Source: a virus. Taken from it: 20,058 bases of DNA. Within the stretch, counting starts at the first letter, position 1. Each line of letters starts with the position of its first letter. Below the pieces are notes generated by a model, which was not told where the DNA came from, did not search any database, and worked only from the letters and a program-made list of their open reading frames with translations. Location: positions 1 to 20,058 of IMG/VR virus record IMGVR_UViG_3300017986_001421; one strand, 5' to 3'. Positions 6,352 to 14,408 of the stretch are shown here, one piece after another. The position numbers were made by a program, and so were the translations under genes.

Positions 6352-6722
6352 GACGGTGGCAACCTTGGCACGATGGGCATACTGAACTATTCAAAAATGC
6401 ACTTGACATTACAGGACAAGTTGCTATAATGGTACGTGATGTATATAACTTCAAAGGTGACGCTGGTGCAGGCCGCACGGTTGCCCAAGATGATAATCCA
6501 TTTGGTATGATTCAAGTTGTTGAAAATATTCAAAAGAGTTTGGAAGTACATGGATATCGTGACGGTTATGAGTACATCATCATGGAAGTACCTAATATTG
6601 TTGATATCAGTTATGGTCGTGGAGTTGGATACACATTTACTGAACATGACTTAGGTGCTTTTATTCATAACATTTCTGCTACTAATATTAGAAAGCAAAT
6701 GAGAGAAGATGGCAAACTTTAA
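6315..6722 (+). CDS. HxGH-motif nucleotidyltransferase (cytidylyltransferase-like)
   Basis: This 135-residue protein carries GRWQPWHDGH (13-22), with the HxGH ATP-binding signature of the nucleotidylyltransferase alpha/beta phosphodiesterase superfamily. The ISATNIRKQ stretch (120-128) matches the ISxTxxR motif that closes over ATP. This family includes NMN, pantetheine-phosphate and glycerol-3-phosphate nucleotidyltransferases and FAD synthases, and ATP sulfurylase is related. The GRxQPxHxGH form is nearest to NadM/NMN adenylyltransferase-like proteins, but the substrate cannot be told from sequence. It overlaps the CysC-like kinase by 37 bases. A perfect-consensus promoter lies inside it at 6403-6430. 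Confidence 0.78.
   Translation: MFDWQKPTVQMLGRWQPWHDGHTELFKNALDITGQVAIMVRDVYNFKGDAGAGRTVAQDDNPFGMIQVVENIQKSLEVHGYRDGYEYIIMEVPNIVDISYGRGVGYTFTEHDLGAFIHNISATNIRKQMREDGKL
6403..6430 (+). promoter_or_regulatory. Intragenic consensus sigma-70 promoter upstream of genes 47 and 46
   Basis: A perfect TTGACA (6403-6408), a 16-base spacer and a perfect TATAAT (6425-6430) lie inside the nucleotidyltransferase gene, about 290 bases before gp47. It reads toward 47, 46, 45 and 44 and could be their early promoter. Both hexamers are exact matches to the bacterial consensus, which is rare by chance. Confidence 0.6.
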
Positions 6723-7783
6723 TGAAAATAGCTATATTAAATGATACTCACGCTGGCATACGTAATAGCAGCGATATATTTATTGCCAATGCTGATAAGT
6801 TCTATAGTGATACCTTTTTTCCGTATCTTGTGGAGAATAATATTAACCATATTGTTCATTTGGGCGACTATTACGATAATAGAAAATACGTTAATTTTAG
6901 ATCACTTAACTGTAATAGACAACATTTTCTCAAGCCTCTACGAGAGCTTGGTATCACAATGGATATCATACGTGGAAACCACGACACCTTCTACAAGAAC
7001 ACTGGAGAACTAAACTCCCTAAAAGAATTGTTAGGGCATTACATGAATGAGATAAATATTATTCATGATCCTACAGTTATGGAATATGGCTCTCTTAAGA
7101 TGGGTCTAGTTCCATGGATTGATGATGAAAATGAAACCCAATGCATGGACTTTCTAGCTAAAGCTAAATGTGATTGGATTGGTGGACACTTTGAAATATC
7201 AGGATATGATATGATGAAAGGGGTTAAGTGTGAGCATGGCTTAGACAAAAGTGTTTTTAAAAGATTTGAAAGGGTTTTATCTGGACATTTCCATACAAAA
7301 TCTGAGCAAGATAATATAATGTACCTTGGATCTCAGATGGAGTTTTTCTGGAATGATGCACATGATAAAAAATATTTTCACGTTCTTGATACTGAGTCTC
7401 GTGAGCTTACCGCTATTAATAATCCACATACTTTGTTCCATCGCATCAGATATGATGACACTCGCTTTGATTACAATGATTTTGATTATTCTTTAGTTGA
7501 AAACAAGTTTGTAAAAATAGTTGTTATCAATAAATCAGACTTATATTCTTTTGATCGCTTTGTAGATAAGATACAAAACAGTAATATTCTTGAACTCAAG
7601 ATTGCAGAAAACTTTGAAGAGTTTGTAGGTAAAAATGTTGATGATCAGAATATTTCTATTGAAGAAACTTCTGATTTATTGTATACTTACATAGATGCTG
7701 TAGACACTGATCTAGACAAAGATAGAATCAAAAAAGAAATGTCTGAGCTAATGATAGAGGCACAAACGTTAGAGATTGTCTAA
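6722..7783 (+). CDS. 47: Recombination nuclease subunit gp47 (Mre11/SbcD-like)
   Basis: This 353-residue calcineurin-like phosphoesterase compares with 339 in T4. All metal-binding motifs are present: DTH (8-10), GDYYDN with D49, RGNHD (84-88), GGHF with H156, and SGHFH with H189 and H191. With gp46 it forms the phage Mre11-Rad50 complex, which resects DNA ends to give 3' tails for UvsX-driven recombination and degrades host DNA. The C-terminal part beyond residue 240 is the capping and gp46-binding region. The start codon shares one base with the preceding stop (TAATG), indicating coupled translation. Confidence 0.96.
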   Translation: MKIAILNDTHAGIRNSSDIFIANADKFYSDTFFPYLVENNINHIVHLGDYYDNRKYVNFRSLNCNRQHFLKPLRELGITMDIIRGNHDTFYKNTGELNSLKELLGHYMNEINIIHDPTVMEYGSLKMGLVPWIDDENETQCMDFLAKAKCDWIGGHFEISGYDMMKGVKCEHGLDKSVFKRFERVLSGHFHTKSEQDNIMYLGSQMEFFWNDAHDKKYFHVLDTESRELTAINNPHTLFHRIRYDDTRFDYNDFDYSLVENKFVKIVVINKSDLYSFDRFVDKIQNSNILELKIAENFEEFVGKNVDDQNISIEETSDLLYTYIDAVDTDLDKDRIKKEMSELMIEAQTLEIV

Positions 7784-8013
7784 TGACAAAAATCATACAT
7801 ATCAATCGAAATATTATTCAGCAAAATGCAAAGCATGGTCGTGAAGAACCAGTGTGCCGTGTTGAAGAAAAAGGTAAAGTGGTATATTGCATGGAAGTGG
7901 ATATTAAAGGTCCATCTCGTATGATATATCGTCCTAGCAAACCTCGCCCATGCGGTGCGAAGCTTTGGATTGAAACTGATAGTGAAGTTGAAATGATAGG
8001 TATAAAAGCTTGA
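7783..8013 (+). CDS. Small conserved protein between gp47 and gp46, function unknown
   Basis: This 76-residue basic protein contains three Cys residues (CRV, YCM, PCG) and a Pro-rich RPSKPRPCGAKLWIETDS stretch, probably a small beta fold. I do not recognise a family. Its start shares one base with the gp47 stop and its end overlaps the gp46 start, so it is a true member of the operon. Such tight placement between two subunits of one complex suggests it is made with them, but any contact with gp46/gp47 is speculation. Confidence 0.75.
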   Translation: MTKIIHINRNIIQQNAKHGREEPVCRVEEKGKVVYCMEVDIKGPSRMIYRPSKPRPCGAKLWIETDSEVEMIGIKA

Positions 8014-9722
8014 TTATATTCAAATCTTTGAAATGGAAAAACTTTCTCAGCACAGGCAATAACTGGTCAGAGATTGATTTCACTTCGCACAAGTCAACGC
8101 TTGTCGTTGGACAAAATGGTGCAGGTAAATCAACTATGCTAGATGCATTATCCTTTGCACTGTTTGGTAAGTCTCATCGTAATATATCAAAGCCTCAACT
8201 AGTAAACTCAATCAACAATAAAGATTGTTGTGTTGAAGTTATGTTCAATGTACACAATACCGACTATACAATCAAGAGGGGTATAAAGCCAAACATTTTT
8301 GAGATATGGCAAGGTGACAGTATGATTAATCAATCGTCACATGCTAAAGAGTACCAGAAGATCCTCGAACAAAACATCTTGAAGCTTAATCATAAAAGCT
8401 TTCATCAGATTGTTGTGTTGGGTTCTTCTTCTTTCATTCCTTTCATGCAACTCTCAGCACAAAATCGGAGAGATGTGATTGAGGATCTTCTGGACATTAA
8501 CGTTTTCTCTAAGATGAATAGCATTCTAAAAGAAAAAGCATCAGAACTAAAGGATGGTATGAAGGATGTCACGAGCAAGATTGAGATCAACAAGACCAAA
8601 GTTGATGCCCAGAAAAAGTACATCAAGGATGTCAAGGCTCTCCAAAACGAAGCCAAAGAAGAGAAACTCAAACTCATCGAAGATTATCGAAATGAAATCG
8701 AGACTCTTAATGCACACAATGAAAAACTATCTACCTTTGTGGAAGAGAGTTTACATTCAACCACAACTGAGAAAGATACGCGCCAAGCGAAAGTCCAAGA
8801 ACTCAATGGCTTCAAAACAAAGTTTGAGTCAGACATTCGTAAGCTGGTCAAAGAGATTAAGTTTTTTGAATCAAACGATGTTTGCCCATCATGTGATCAA
8901 AGTATCACAGAGGAGACAAAGCAGACCCATATCTTGGAAGGAAAAACAAAGGCAAAAGAGTTACAGAAAGCATTGGAAGATGCTTCAAGATCTACTGAGA
9001 AAAACCTATCAGTAATATCTGAACTTGATAAAGTGCTAGAAGAATGTAGAGAAAAACAATCTACAATCCATGCTAATAATCAGTCAATATCAAACTTTCA
9101 AAAATCTATTGATAGAAGTCAAGAGGAAATGGATAAGCTAAATGCTAATGTAGATTTAGAGGAAGCGAGTTCAGAGCTTAGTAACTTGATAGAAAACGCA
9201 GACGCTCTTGTAGAAAAAAGATTGCAAATGAATGAGCAACAAAACTACAACACAGTTATTGCTGAAATGTTAAAAGATACTGGTATCAAAACAAAGATTG
9301 TGAAGCAGTATTTACCCATTATAAATATGTTCGTAAATAAATATCTGCAAGTCTTAGACTTCTTTGTATCGTTTAACTTAGATGAAGCGTTTCAAGAAAC
9401 TATAAAGTCTAGACATAGAGATAACTTTTCTTATCAATCTTTCTCAGAGGGTGAAAAGCAGCGTATTGACTTAGCATTGTTGTTTACTTGGAGACACATT
9501 GCTAAGATGAAAAACAGTGTTGCAACTAATCTGTTGATACTAGATGAAACCTTTGACTCATCCTTGGATCACGAAGGTGTAGATAACCTTATGAAAATCA
9601 TCTATAGTTTAGATGAAGATACAAATGTTTTTGTTATTTCTCATAAGGGTGAGATGGTTGACGGAAAGTTTGATAATAAGATAAAAGTTGTTAAAGAAAA
9701 GAACTTCAGTAAAATAAAATGA
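8010..9722 (+). CDS. 46: Recombination nuclease ATPase subunit gp46 (Rad50/SbcC-like)
   Basis: This 570-residue SMC-type ATPase compares with 560 in T4. In order it shows Walker A GQNGAGKS (34-41), the RRDVIEDLL stretch after the Q-loop region, a coiled-coil arm, and a zinc hook CPSC (292-295). The returning coil follows, then the signature SFSEGEKQRID (about 478-488), Walker B LLILDETFDSS (about 508-518) and the H-loop ISHKGE. Together with gp47 it processes DNA ends. The start is TTG at 8010: an in-frame stop lies at 7989-7991 and no ATG occurs before the conserved FKSLKWKNF. It overlaps the previous stop by four bases. Confidence 0.96.
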   Translation: MIIFKSLKWKNFLSTGNNWSEIDFTSHKSTLVVGQNGAGKSTMLDALSFALFGKSHRNISKPQLVNSINNKDCCVEVMFNVHNTDYTIKRGIKPNIFEIWQGDSMINQSSHAKEYQKILEQNILKLNHKSFHQIVVLGSSSFIPFMQLSAQNRRDVIEDLLDINVFSKMNSILKEKASELKDGMKDVTSKIEINKTKVDAQKKYIKDVKALQNEAKEEKLKLIEDYRNEIETLNAHNEKLSTFVEESLHSTTTEKDTRQAKVQELNGFKTKFESDIRKLVKEIKFFESNDVCPSCDQSITEETKQTHILEGKTKAKELQKALEDASRSTEKNLSVISELDKVLEECREKQSTIHANNQSISNFQKSIDRSQEEMDKLNANVDLEEASSELSNLIENADALVEKRLQMNEQQNYNTVIAEMLKDTGIKTKIVKQYLPIINMFVNKYLQVLDFFVSFNLDEAFQETIKSRHRDNFSYQSFSEGEKQRIDLALLFTWRHIAKMKNSVATNLLILDETFDSSLDHEGVDNLMKIIYSLDEDTNVFVISHKGEMVDGKFDNKIKVVKEKNFSKIK

Positions 9723-10327
9723 GAATAAGAACTTTCAACTTAGAGGAACAAACACCTATACAAAAATATGGTGATGGTAGAATAGCAAACTATGGTATGA
9801 CTCATTTGATAAATTTAATGGGTCCAGATGTTATCTATGTGGAAACTGGTGTATGTGGTGGCAGTTCTATTTCTTATATTGTGCAAAGGTGCCCGGGCAT
9901 AAAAAAAGCATACGGAGTAGATTTTTATAGACCTAATGTGGATACTTTTGAGCAACCTGGTTATAGTGTATATAATGAAAAAAAACTCAAAAGACTGTAT
10001 AACACAGCAAAACAAAGAATTGTAGCTAGTGGACAAAAAGATAAAGTTACACTCATACTTGAACATACAGACGTTGCTGTAGATTATTTTGACGATAACA
10101 GTATTGATTTTTTGTTTTTAGATCATTATCTTAATGCAAAAGATGTTGCAGAGGCTTGTGAAAAGTGGTATAATAAAGTAAAGATTGGTGCATACTTTTC
10201 TGGTCATGATTGGGGCTATACAGGTGTTCACCAAGAAGTTTTAAAATTCAGAGAGAACCATAACATAACATCTCCACTAAGTGTTTTCGGTGCAGAGTGG
10301 GTTTGGAAAAAGGAAGGAAATATATAA
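9719..10327 (+). CDS. Class I methyltransferase-like protein
   Basis: In this 202-residue protein, VIYVETGVCGGSSISYIV (about 38-55) is a glycine-rich motif I of the SAM-dependent methyltransferase fold, followed by KKAYGVDFY, an acidic strand end of motif II type. IDFLFLDHYLNAKDVAEACEKWYNKVKIGAYFSGHDW matches the small-molecule methyltransferase group in which an Asp-His pair follows motif IV (Methyltransf_24 type). The target is unknown; these proteins often act on sugars or peptides rather than DNA. It overlaps gp46 (ATGA) and shares a base with the gp45 start (TAATG), so it is inserted into the 46-45 interval of the T4 order. Confidence 0.7.
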   Translation: MRIRTFNLEEQTPIQKYGDGRIANYGMTHLINLMGPDVIYVETGVCGGSSISYIVQRCPGIKKAYGVDFYRPNVDTFEQPGYSVYNEKKLKRLYNTAKQRIVASGQKDKVTLILEHTDVAVDYFDDNSIDFLFLDHYLNAKDVAEACEKWYNKVKIGAYFSGHDWGYTGVHQEVLKFRENHNITSPLSVFGAEWVWKKEGNI

Positions 10328-11001
10328 TGGAAATCTGTGCAAATACAGTAAATGTTCTTAAGAACTTTTCTGCTATTAATGGTAATATTGTTATCAAGCC
10401 TGGTAATAAACTAATGACAATCTCAGAAGCTAAAAATATTTTAGCAGAGGCAACTGTACCTGAAGAGTTTATGAGTCAAGTGGGTATCTATGATCTCACA
10501 GAGTTCTTAAATGTACTTGGTCTAGTTGATAATCCAAAAGTACGGTTTGAAGAAAACTATATGAATATTGGTGGACAAACTGGTCGTGAGTTGGTGAAGT
10601 ATTATTATGCTGATACTGACATGTTAACAACACCAACTAAACCTATTGAGATGCCTGAAGCAGATGTTTGGTTTACTTTAGATGAAAACACTCTGATGGG
10701 ACTGAAACGTGCAGCTTCTGTGTTTGGTCATGGGCAGTTGGCTATTGAACCTAATAATGGTAGCATTAAACTTTCCGTTGTAGATCCTGATAATGCTACT
10801 GCTAATGAATATTCTGTTGATGTTGATGGGGGATACAATAACGATAGCTTTAAGTTTATACTAAATATAACTAATCTTAAAATGGTACCTGATACCTATG
10901 AGGTTAAGATTTCATCAAAACTAATTTCACAATTTACAAATGAAGGTGGAGACCTAACATATTGGGTCGCACTTGAAAAGTCATCAAAGTATGGAGAATA
11001 A
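10327..11001 (+). CDS. 45: Sliding clamp gp45
   Basis: This 224-residue protein compares with 228 in T4 and has the clamp features: a start of MEICANTVNVLKNFSAINGNIVIKPGN parallel to T4 LKNFATINSGIMLKSG, VGIYDLTEFLNVLGLV like VAIYDLNGFLGILSLV, and NDSFKFILNITNLKMVPDTYEVKI like NTFNFIINMANMKMQPGNYKLLL. The trimeric ring tethers polymerase gp43 to DNA and activates late transcription through gp55. The ATG at 10327 follows an AAGGAAGG ribosome site and shares a base with the preceding stop; a longer reading from a TTG at 10297 is not supported by family length. Confidence 0.95.
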   Translation: MEICANTVNVLKNFSAINGNIVIKPGNKLMTISEAKNILAEATVPEEFMSQVGIYDLTEFLNVLGLVDNPKVRFEENYMNIGGQTGRELVKYYYADTDMLTTPTKPIEMPEADVWFTLDENTLMGLKRAASVFGHGQLAIEPNNGSIKLSVVDPDNATANEYSVDVDGGYNNDSFKFILNITNLKMVPDTYEVKISSKLISQFTNEGGDLTYWVALEKSSKYGE

Positions 11002-11002
11002 T

Positions 11003-11233
11003 ATGGCTAAAAATAATGAAGCAGAAGTACAGCTAGCGCATGAATCACATGCACCAGTATATGATTTGGCAAACCGTATCAGTCGTTCAACTGTAGCAGT
11101 TGTAGATACAATGGTTCAACGTGGTGCTATCAAAGGCGAAGAACTAACAACGCTTGGTCAGCTACGCGATCAAGCAGTTCAAATGATTCAAATGTGTGAA
11201 ACATATCAAACGGATCAAGCTGCTAACTCATAA
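11003..11233 (+). CDS. Small conserved protein downstream of gp45, function unknown
   Basis: This 76-residue, probably helical protein (MAKNNEAEVQLAHESHAPVY...) contains an amphipathic pattern VYDLANRISRSTVAVVDTMVQRGAIKGEELTTLGQLRDQAVQMIQMC. I do not recognise a family. In T4 the small RNA-polymerase-binding protein RpbA is encoded next to gene 45, but I see no clear similarity. The ATG at 11003 has GGAG eight bases upstream inside the gp45 stop region. Its stop shares a base with the next start. Confidence 0.75.
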   Translation: MAKNNEAEVQLAHESHAPVYDLANRISRSTVAVVDTMVQRGAIKGEELTTLGQLRDQAVQMIQMCETYQTDQAANS

Positions 11234-11871
11234 TGTTTGAAGATCTTTTATATCTACCGTTAGATATAGAGAACGCTCCAAAAGACTGTTTATCTAAACT
11301 AAACGATATTGACTTCCAAAAAATCTATAGAGATGATTATCGAAACTGTTGGCATGTTCCTTTAATGGGACCTGCTAACGGTGATTATCATTGGACACCG
11401 ATTTCTAATGAGTTCAAATCTTTAGTTGAATGGGCAGAAGATTGTGTATTTCCTTTATTAGGTAAGAGTAGGATAATGATTATTACTACTCTTCCTGGTA
11501 CTGCTAATCCACCCCATATAGATTGCAGTCCTCAAATGTTTAATACCTTGCAGCATAAGTTTAGGTATGTGTTGCAAGGAAACATTGATGATTTAGTGTT
11601 TATGTCATCAGATGATGACGTATACTTAGAAGATACTATTGATAAACCCTTTATTATGAGTGGTCGCTGGCCTCACTATATGCTCAACTCAGATACAGTA
11701 ACAAAGTTTACTTTTGCGTTTGGTGCTCCATGGGATGGAGATTTATCAAATAAAACATATTTTGATCTTTTAAAAAGATCTCACATGATGTATAATGATT
11801 ACTATATCACTTCTAAAGGCTTAGAGCTACCACACGATTATGAGAAATATTATGAAAACAAATACAAATGA
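11233..11871 (+). CDS. Putative Fe(II)/2-oxoglutarate oxygenase, aspartyl/asparaginyl hydroxylase-like
   Basis: This 212-residue protein contains ANPPHIDCSPQMFNTLQHKFRYVLQG (92-116), where H95 and D97 form an HxD pair and R111 lies in the RYxLQG strand as in the Asp/Asn beta-hydroxylase group. A distal His (WPHYMLNSD, H148) and the closing KFTFAFGAPW strand complete the double-stranded beta-helix pattern. The substrate is unknown; family members hydroxylate Asp, Asn or Pro side chains or free amino acids. It sits between gp45 and gp44, where T4 has no such gene, and overlaps the gp44 start. Confidence 0.68.
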   Translation: MFEDLLYLPLDIENAPKDCLSKLNDIDFQKIYRDDYRNCWHVPLMGPANGDYHWTPISNEFKSLVEWAEDCVFPLLGKSRIMIITTLPGTANPPHIDCSPQMFNTLQHKFRYVLQGNIDDLVFMSSDDDVYLEDTIDKPFIMSGRWPHYMLNSDTVTKFTFAFGAPWDGDLSNKTYFDLLKRSHMMYNDYYITSKGLELPHDYEKYYENKYK

Positions 11872-12799
11872 CTTTCTTTGGGTTGAAAAATACCGTCCAC
11901 AGACAATCGATGAAACTATTCTTCTTCCTTCTCTCAAAAAAACGTTTCTGAACATTGTCGATAAAGGTGAGTTACCTAATATGCTTTTTACAGGTACAGC
12001 TGGTCTTGGTAAGACTACTGTAGCTAAAGCTCTTTGTAAACAACTTGACTTGGACTACATTATTATTAATGGCTCAGAGGAAGGCAACATCGATACATTG
12101 AGAGGCAAGATCAAACAGTTTGCTTCTAGTGTATCGTTGTCGGGTGGGTTCAAGGTCGTTATCCTTGATGAGGCTGACTACTTGAACCCACAATCGACAC
12201 AACCAGCTCTTCGTGGATTTATAGAAGAGTTTAGTAATAACTGTCGGTTCATTCTTACTTGTAACTTTAAGAACCGTATTATTGAACCGCTACATTCTCG
12301 TTGCGGTGTTTATGAATTTAATACTACAAAAAAAGACATGGCTGATTTAGCAGCGCAGTTTTTCAAGCGTTTTCGATATATACTAGAGCAAGAAAACGTC
12401 GAGTACAATCCAAAGGCAGCAGCAGATCTTGTAAGTAAATATGCACCAGATTGGAGAAGAGTATTAAATGAGGCACAACGGAATGCCATTAGTGGTATGG
12501 CTATTGATGGTAGCACTACTGGGGTTAGCAGTAACTCCATTGATAATCTAGTAGTAGCATTGAAGGAAAAGAACTTCAAAGCTATGCGTAAATGGGTAGT
12601 AGAGAACATGGACATGGATACTACTGCTATCTTTCGTGGTGTCTACGATTCAATGAACACTTATGTTGATGCCAAATCTATTCCTCAACTTGTACTTATT
12701 CTTGCCGACTATCAATATAAAGATGCTTTTGTAGCAGATCATGAGTTAAATACAGTAGCATGTATGACAGAGATTATGGCACAGGTCCAATTCAAGTAA
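11852..12799 (+). CDS. 44: Clamp loader large subunit gp44
   Basis: This AAA+ ATPase of 315 residues compares with 319 in T4. It opens with FLWVEKYRPQTIDETIL, the clamp loader KYRP motif. Walker A GTAGLGKTT (48-56), Walker B VILDEAD (103-109), sensor 1 TCNFKNR (136-142) and the SRC motif (149-151) follow. gp44 with gp62 opens gp45 and loads it on primed DNA. The start is probably ATG 11852, inside the preceding gene; ATG 11840 four codons earlier is also possible. The start context AAATATTATGAAA is similar to sites bound by RegA in T4, so RegA control is plausible (inference). Confidence 0.95.
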   Translation: MKTNTNDFLWVEKYRPQTIDETILLPSLKKTFLNIVDKGELPNMLFTGTAGLGKTTVAKALCKQLDLDYIIINGSEEGNIDTLRGKIKQFASSVSLSGGFKVVILDEADYLNPQSTQPALRGFIEEFSNNCRFILTCNFKNRIIEPLHSRCGVYEFNTTKKDMADLAAQFFKRFRYILEQENVEYNPKAAADLVSKYAPDWRRVLNEAQRNAISGMAIDGSTTGVSSNSIDNLVVALKEKNFKAMRKWVVENMDMDTTAIFRGVYDSMNTYVDAKSIPQLVLILADYQYKDAFVADHELNTVACMTEIMAQVQFK

Positions 12800-13356
12800 A
12801 GAAGTATGATTCTTCTCTTGAAGAATATATGAAAGACTTCTGTGATAGAATAGATTTGTCTAACTGGAATTTTGACAGATTAAACCTTTCTGAAATAACT
12901 TACTTCTGCGCTTTCTACAATAATAAAATAATATCCATAAATGGTGTTCGACAAGTAGATAGCGATACTTGGGCAGGATATACTCGCCTTGCAACAGATC
13001 CAAGATACTATAAGCTTTTAAAACTAAACAGAGGTAAAGGTAGCTTATGTACAATATGGTGCAGTTCGAGTATTCCTCTCAGATATTTAAGTACACCTTC
13101 ATTTAAATATTGTTTAGAACGTGGTGCTAAAAATCTTATATGTTATTGCAATATAGATAATCAAGACGGTATGCTCAATGAAAAAAACAGAAAACATTAT
13201 TTTAAGTTAGTTGATGTTGGGTTATTAGATTATGACGGTATTGAGGTTATCAACGGAGTTTTGCAAGATAAGTTTATATTAAACTATGAGCTTATTTTAA
13301 AACATGTTGAAGAGGCTTGGCAAAACTGTCGTTTAGAATTTAGGAGTATAGAATGA
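12760..13356 (+). CDS. Protein of unknown function, possible GNAT-like fold
   Basis: This 198-residue protein overlaps the end of gp44 by 40 bases. The middle part (FCAFYNNKIISINGVRQVDSDTWAGYTRLATDPRY) and the later FKYCLERGAKNLICYCNIDN...KHYFKLVDVGLL...VLQDKFILN follow the strand-helix order of GNAT acetyltransferases. However, the acetyl-CoA loop (R/QxxGxG/A) is not clear, so the enzyme call is weak. An in-frame ATG at 12829 is an alternative start; neither has a good ribosome site. It ends in an ATGA overlap with the next gene. Confidence 0.6.
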   Translation: MYDRDYGTGPIQVKKYDSSLEEYMKDFCDRIDLSNWNFDRLNLSEITYFCAFYNNKIISINGVRQVDSDTWAGYTRLATDPRYYKLLKLNRGKGSLCTIWCSSSIPLRYLSTPSFKYCLERGAKNLICYCNIDNQDGMLNEKNRKHYFKLVDVGLLDYDGIEVINGVLQDKFILNYELILKHVEEAWQNCRLEFRSIE

Positions 13357-14408
13357 AAGTATCAGATATCCCAGGTTTAGGACGTTTTGGTAAGTTTATA
13401 GATGATGTAGACTTTTTCGACATTTCAGACGATCAGTGGTTAGAGATTGGTAAAATACATTTAGATTCGCTAGTTACCATCATCAGAGATACTGATTTAG
13501 ATAGGTATAGTTACATCAAGTATATGAGTAAGTGGGGCATGAGTCGAATGTCATTCCGCTCTTTACTCAAGTTAAAATGCCCTTGGTGGGATGGTAAATA
13601 CGAAACCATGAACGATGAGTTTACAGATGAAGAAAAACTTGCTGTAAAAACGTTTTATAATATCACAGAGTTCCCTATGAAAAACTATGAAGTTGTAAGG
13701 GTTCAAGGTGGATATGATGAACATGGGCTACCTCTTGGCATGTTTGCTGAAGGAGAACTCTTGTGGCATAGTAATGAAAGTGGGATGCTAGCGCATTCTC
13801 CTGGTGTTGCTTTGTTGGCATACGAAAATACTACAAAAAGTGCTACAGGATTTTTAACAACAGTAGATTATTATGAAAGTGTTCCTGATAGTTTTCGTCG
13901 TGAGCTAGATGAAATGATATTGATCCATAACTTTATGCCTGGTAAAATAGCACCTGGTCTGAATAGTCCACAAGATAATGTCATGTATAAAAATATGGTT
14001 CCTAAAGCTAATAATGAAATACCATTAGTTATTAAAAGTCCTGGGGGTCATTTAGGTTTACACTATAGCTTCAACACAGTTACTGGTATTAAAGGTATGA
14101 GTGATACTGAAGCTAAAAAAGTATTAGAAAAAATCCGTAAAGAACTTGAAGTAGAAGAATACATTTATGACCATTGGTATCAACAAGATGGGGATCTGTG
14201 TCTATTTGATAATAGTATCACACAGCATAGAAGACTAGGCGAAACTAAGAATAGGCTTTGTCTACGGTATCAGTATGACTACAGTAATCTCCAAGAAACC
14301 CCTTGGATGCCATATTTACAACAACCGTATATTGACGAATATAAAAAAGATATCAAAGATATTATAAGCATGGTGCCTAATAAGGATGAGTTCAAGTTAC
14401 CAGTATGA
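13353..14408 (+). CDS. TauD-like Fe(II)/2-oxoglutarate oxygenase with altered metal site
   Basis: This 351-residue protein follows the TauD/TfdA layout. LLWHSNESGMLAHSPGVALLAYENTTKSATGFLTTVDYYESVP (137-178) corresponds to the first iron-ligand loop and the following strand. PLVIKSPGGHLGLHYSF matches the HPxTGxxxLF region, and LCLFDNSITQHRRLGETKNRLCLRYQYDYS contains the distal His (H292) and the Arg that holds 2-oxoglutarate. In TauD the first ligand pair is HxD; here it is H139-Ser-Asn141, with Glu142 next. It may use fewer protein ligands, use Glu142, or be inactive. An AGGAG ribosome site precedes the ATG. The substrate is unknown. Confidence 0.72.
   Translation: MKVSDIPGLGRFGKFIDDVDFFDISDDQWLEIGKIHLDSLVTIIRDTDLDRYSYIKYMSKWGMSRMSFRSLLKLKCPWWDGKYETMNDEFTDEEKLAVKTFYNITEFPMKNYEVVRVQGGYDEHGLPLGMFAEGELLWHSNESGMLAHSPGVALLAYENTTKSATGFLTTVDYYESVPDSFRRELDEMILIHNFMPGKIAPGLNSPQDNVMYKNMVPKANNEIPLVIKSPGGHLGLHYSFNTVTGIKGMSDTEAKKVLEKIRKELEVEEYIYDHWYQQDGDLCLFDNSITQHRRLGETKNRLCLRYQYDYSNLQETPWMPYLQQPYIDEYKKDIKDIISMVPNKDEFKLPV

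Noticed and set aside
6741-7013. 90-residue hydrophobic frame inside gp47
   Set aside because: It is a frame shadow of the gp47 N-terminal domain; apparent membrane segments arise from the shifted frame.
8566-9015. 149-residue frame inside gp46
   Set aside because: It lies in another frame within the coiled-coil coding region and has an Arg/Lys/Ser-rich composition typical of frame shadows.
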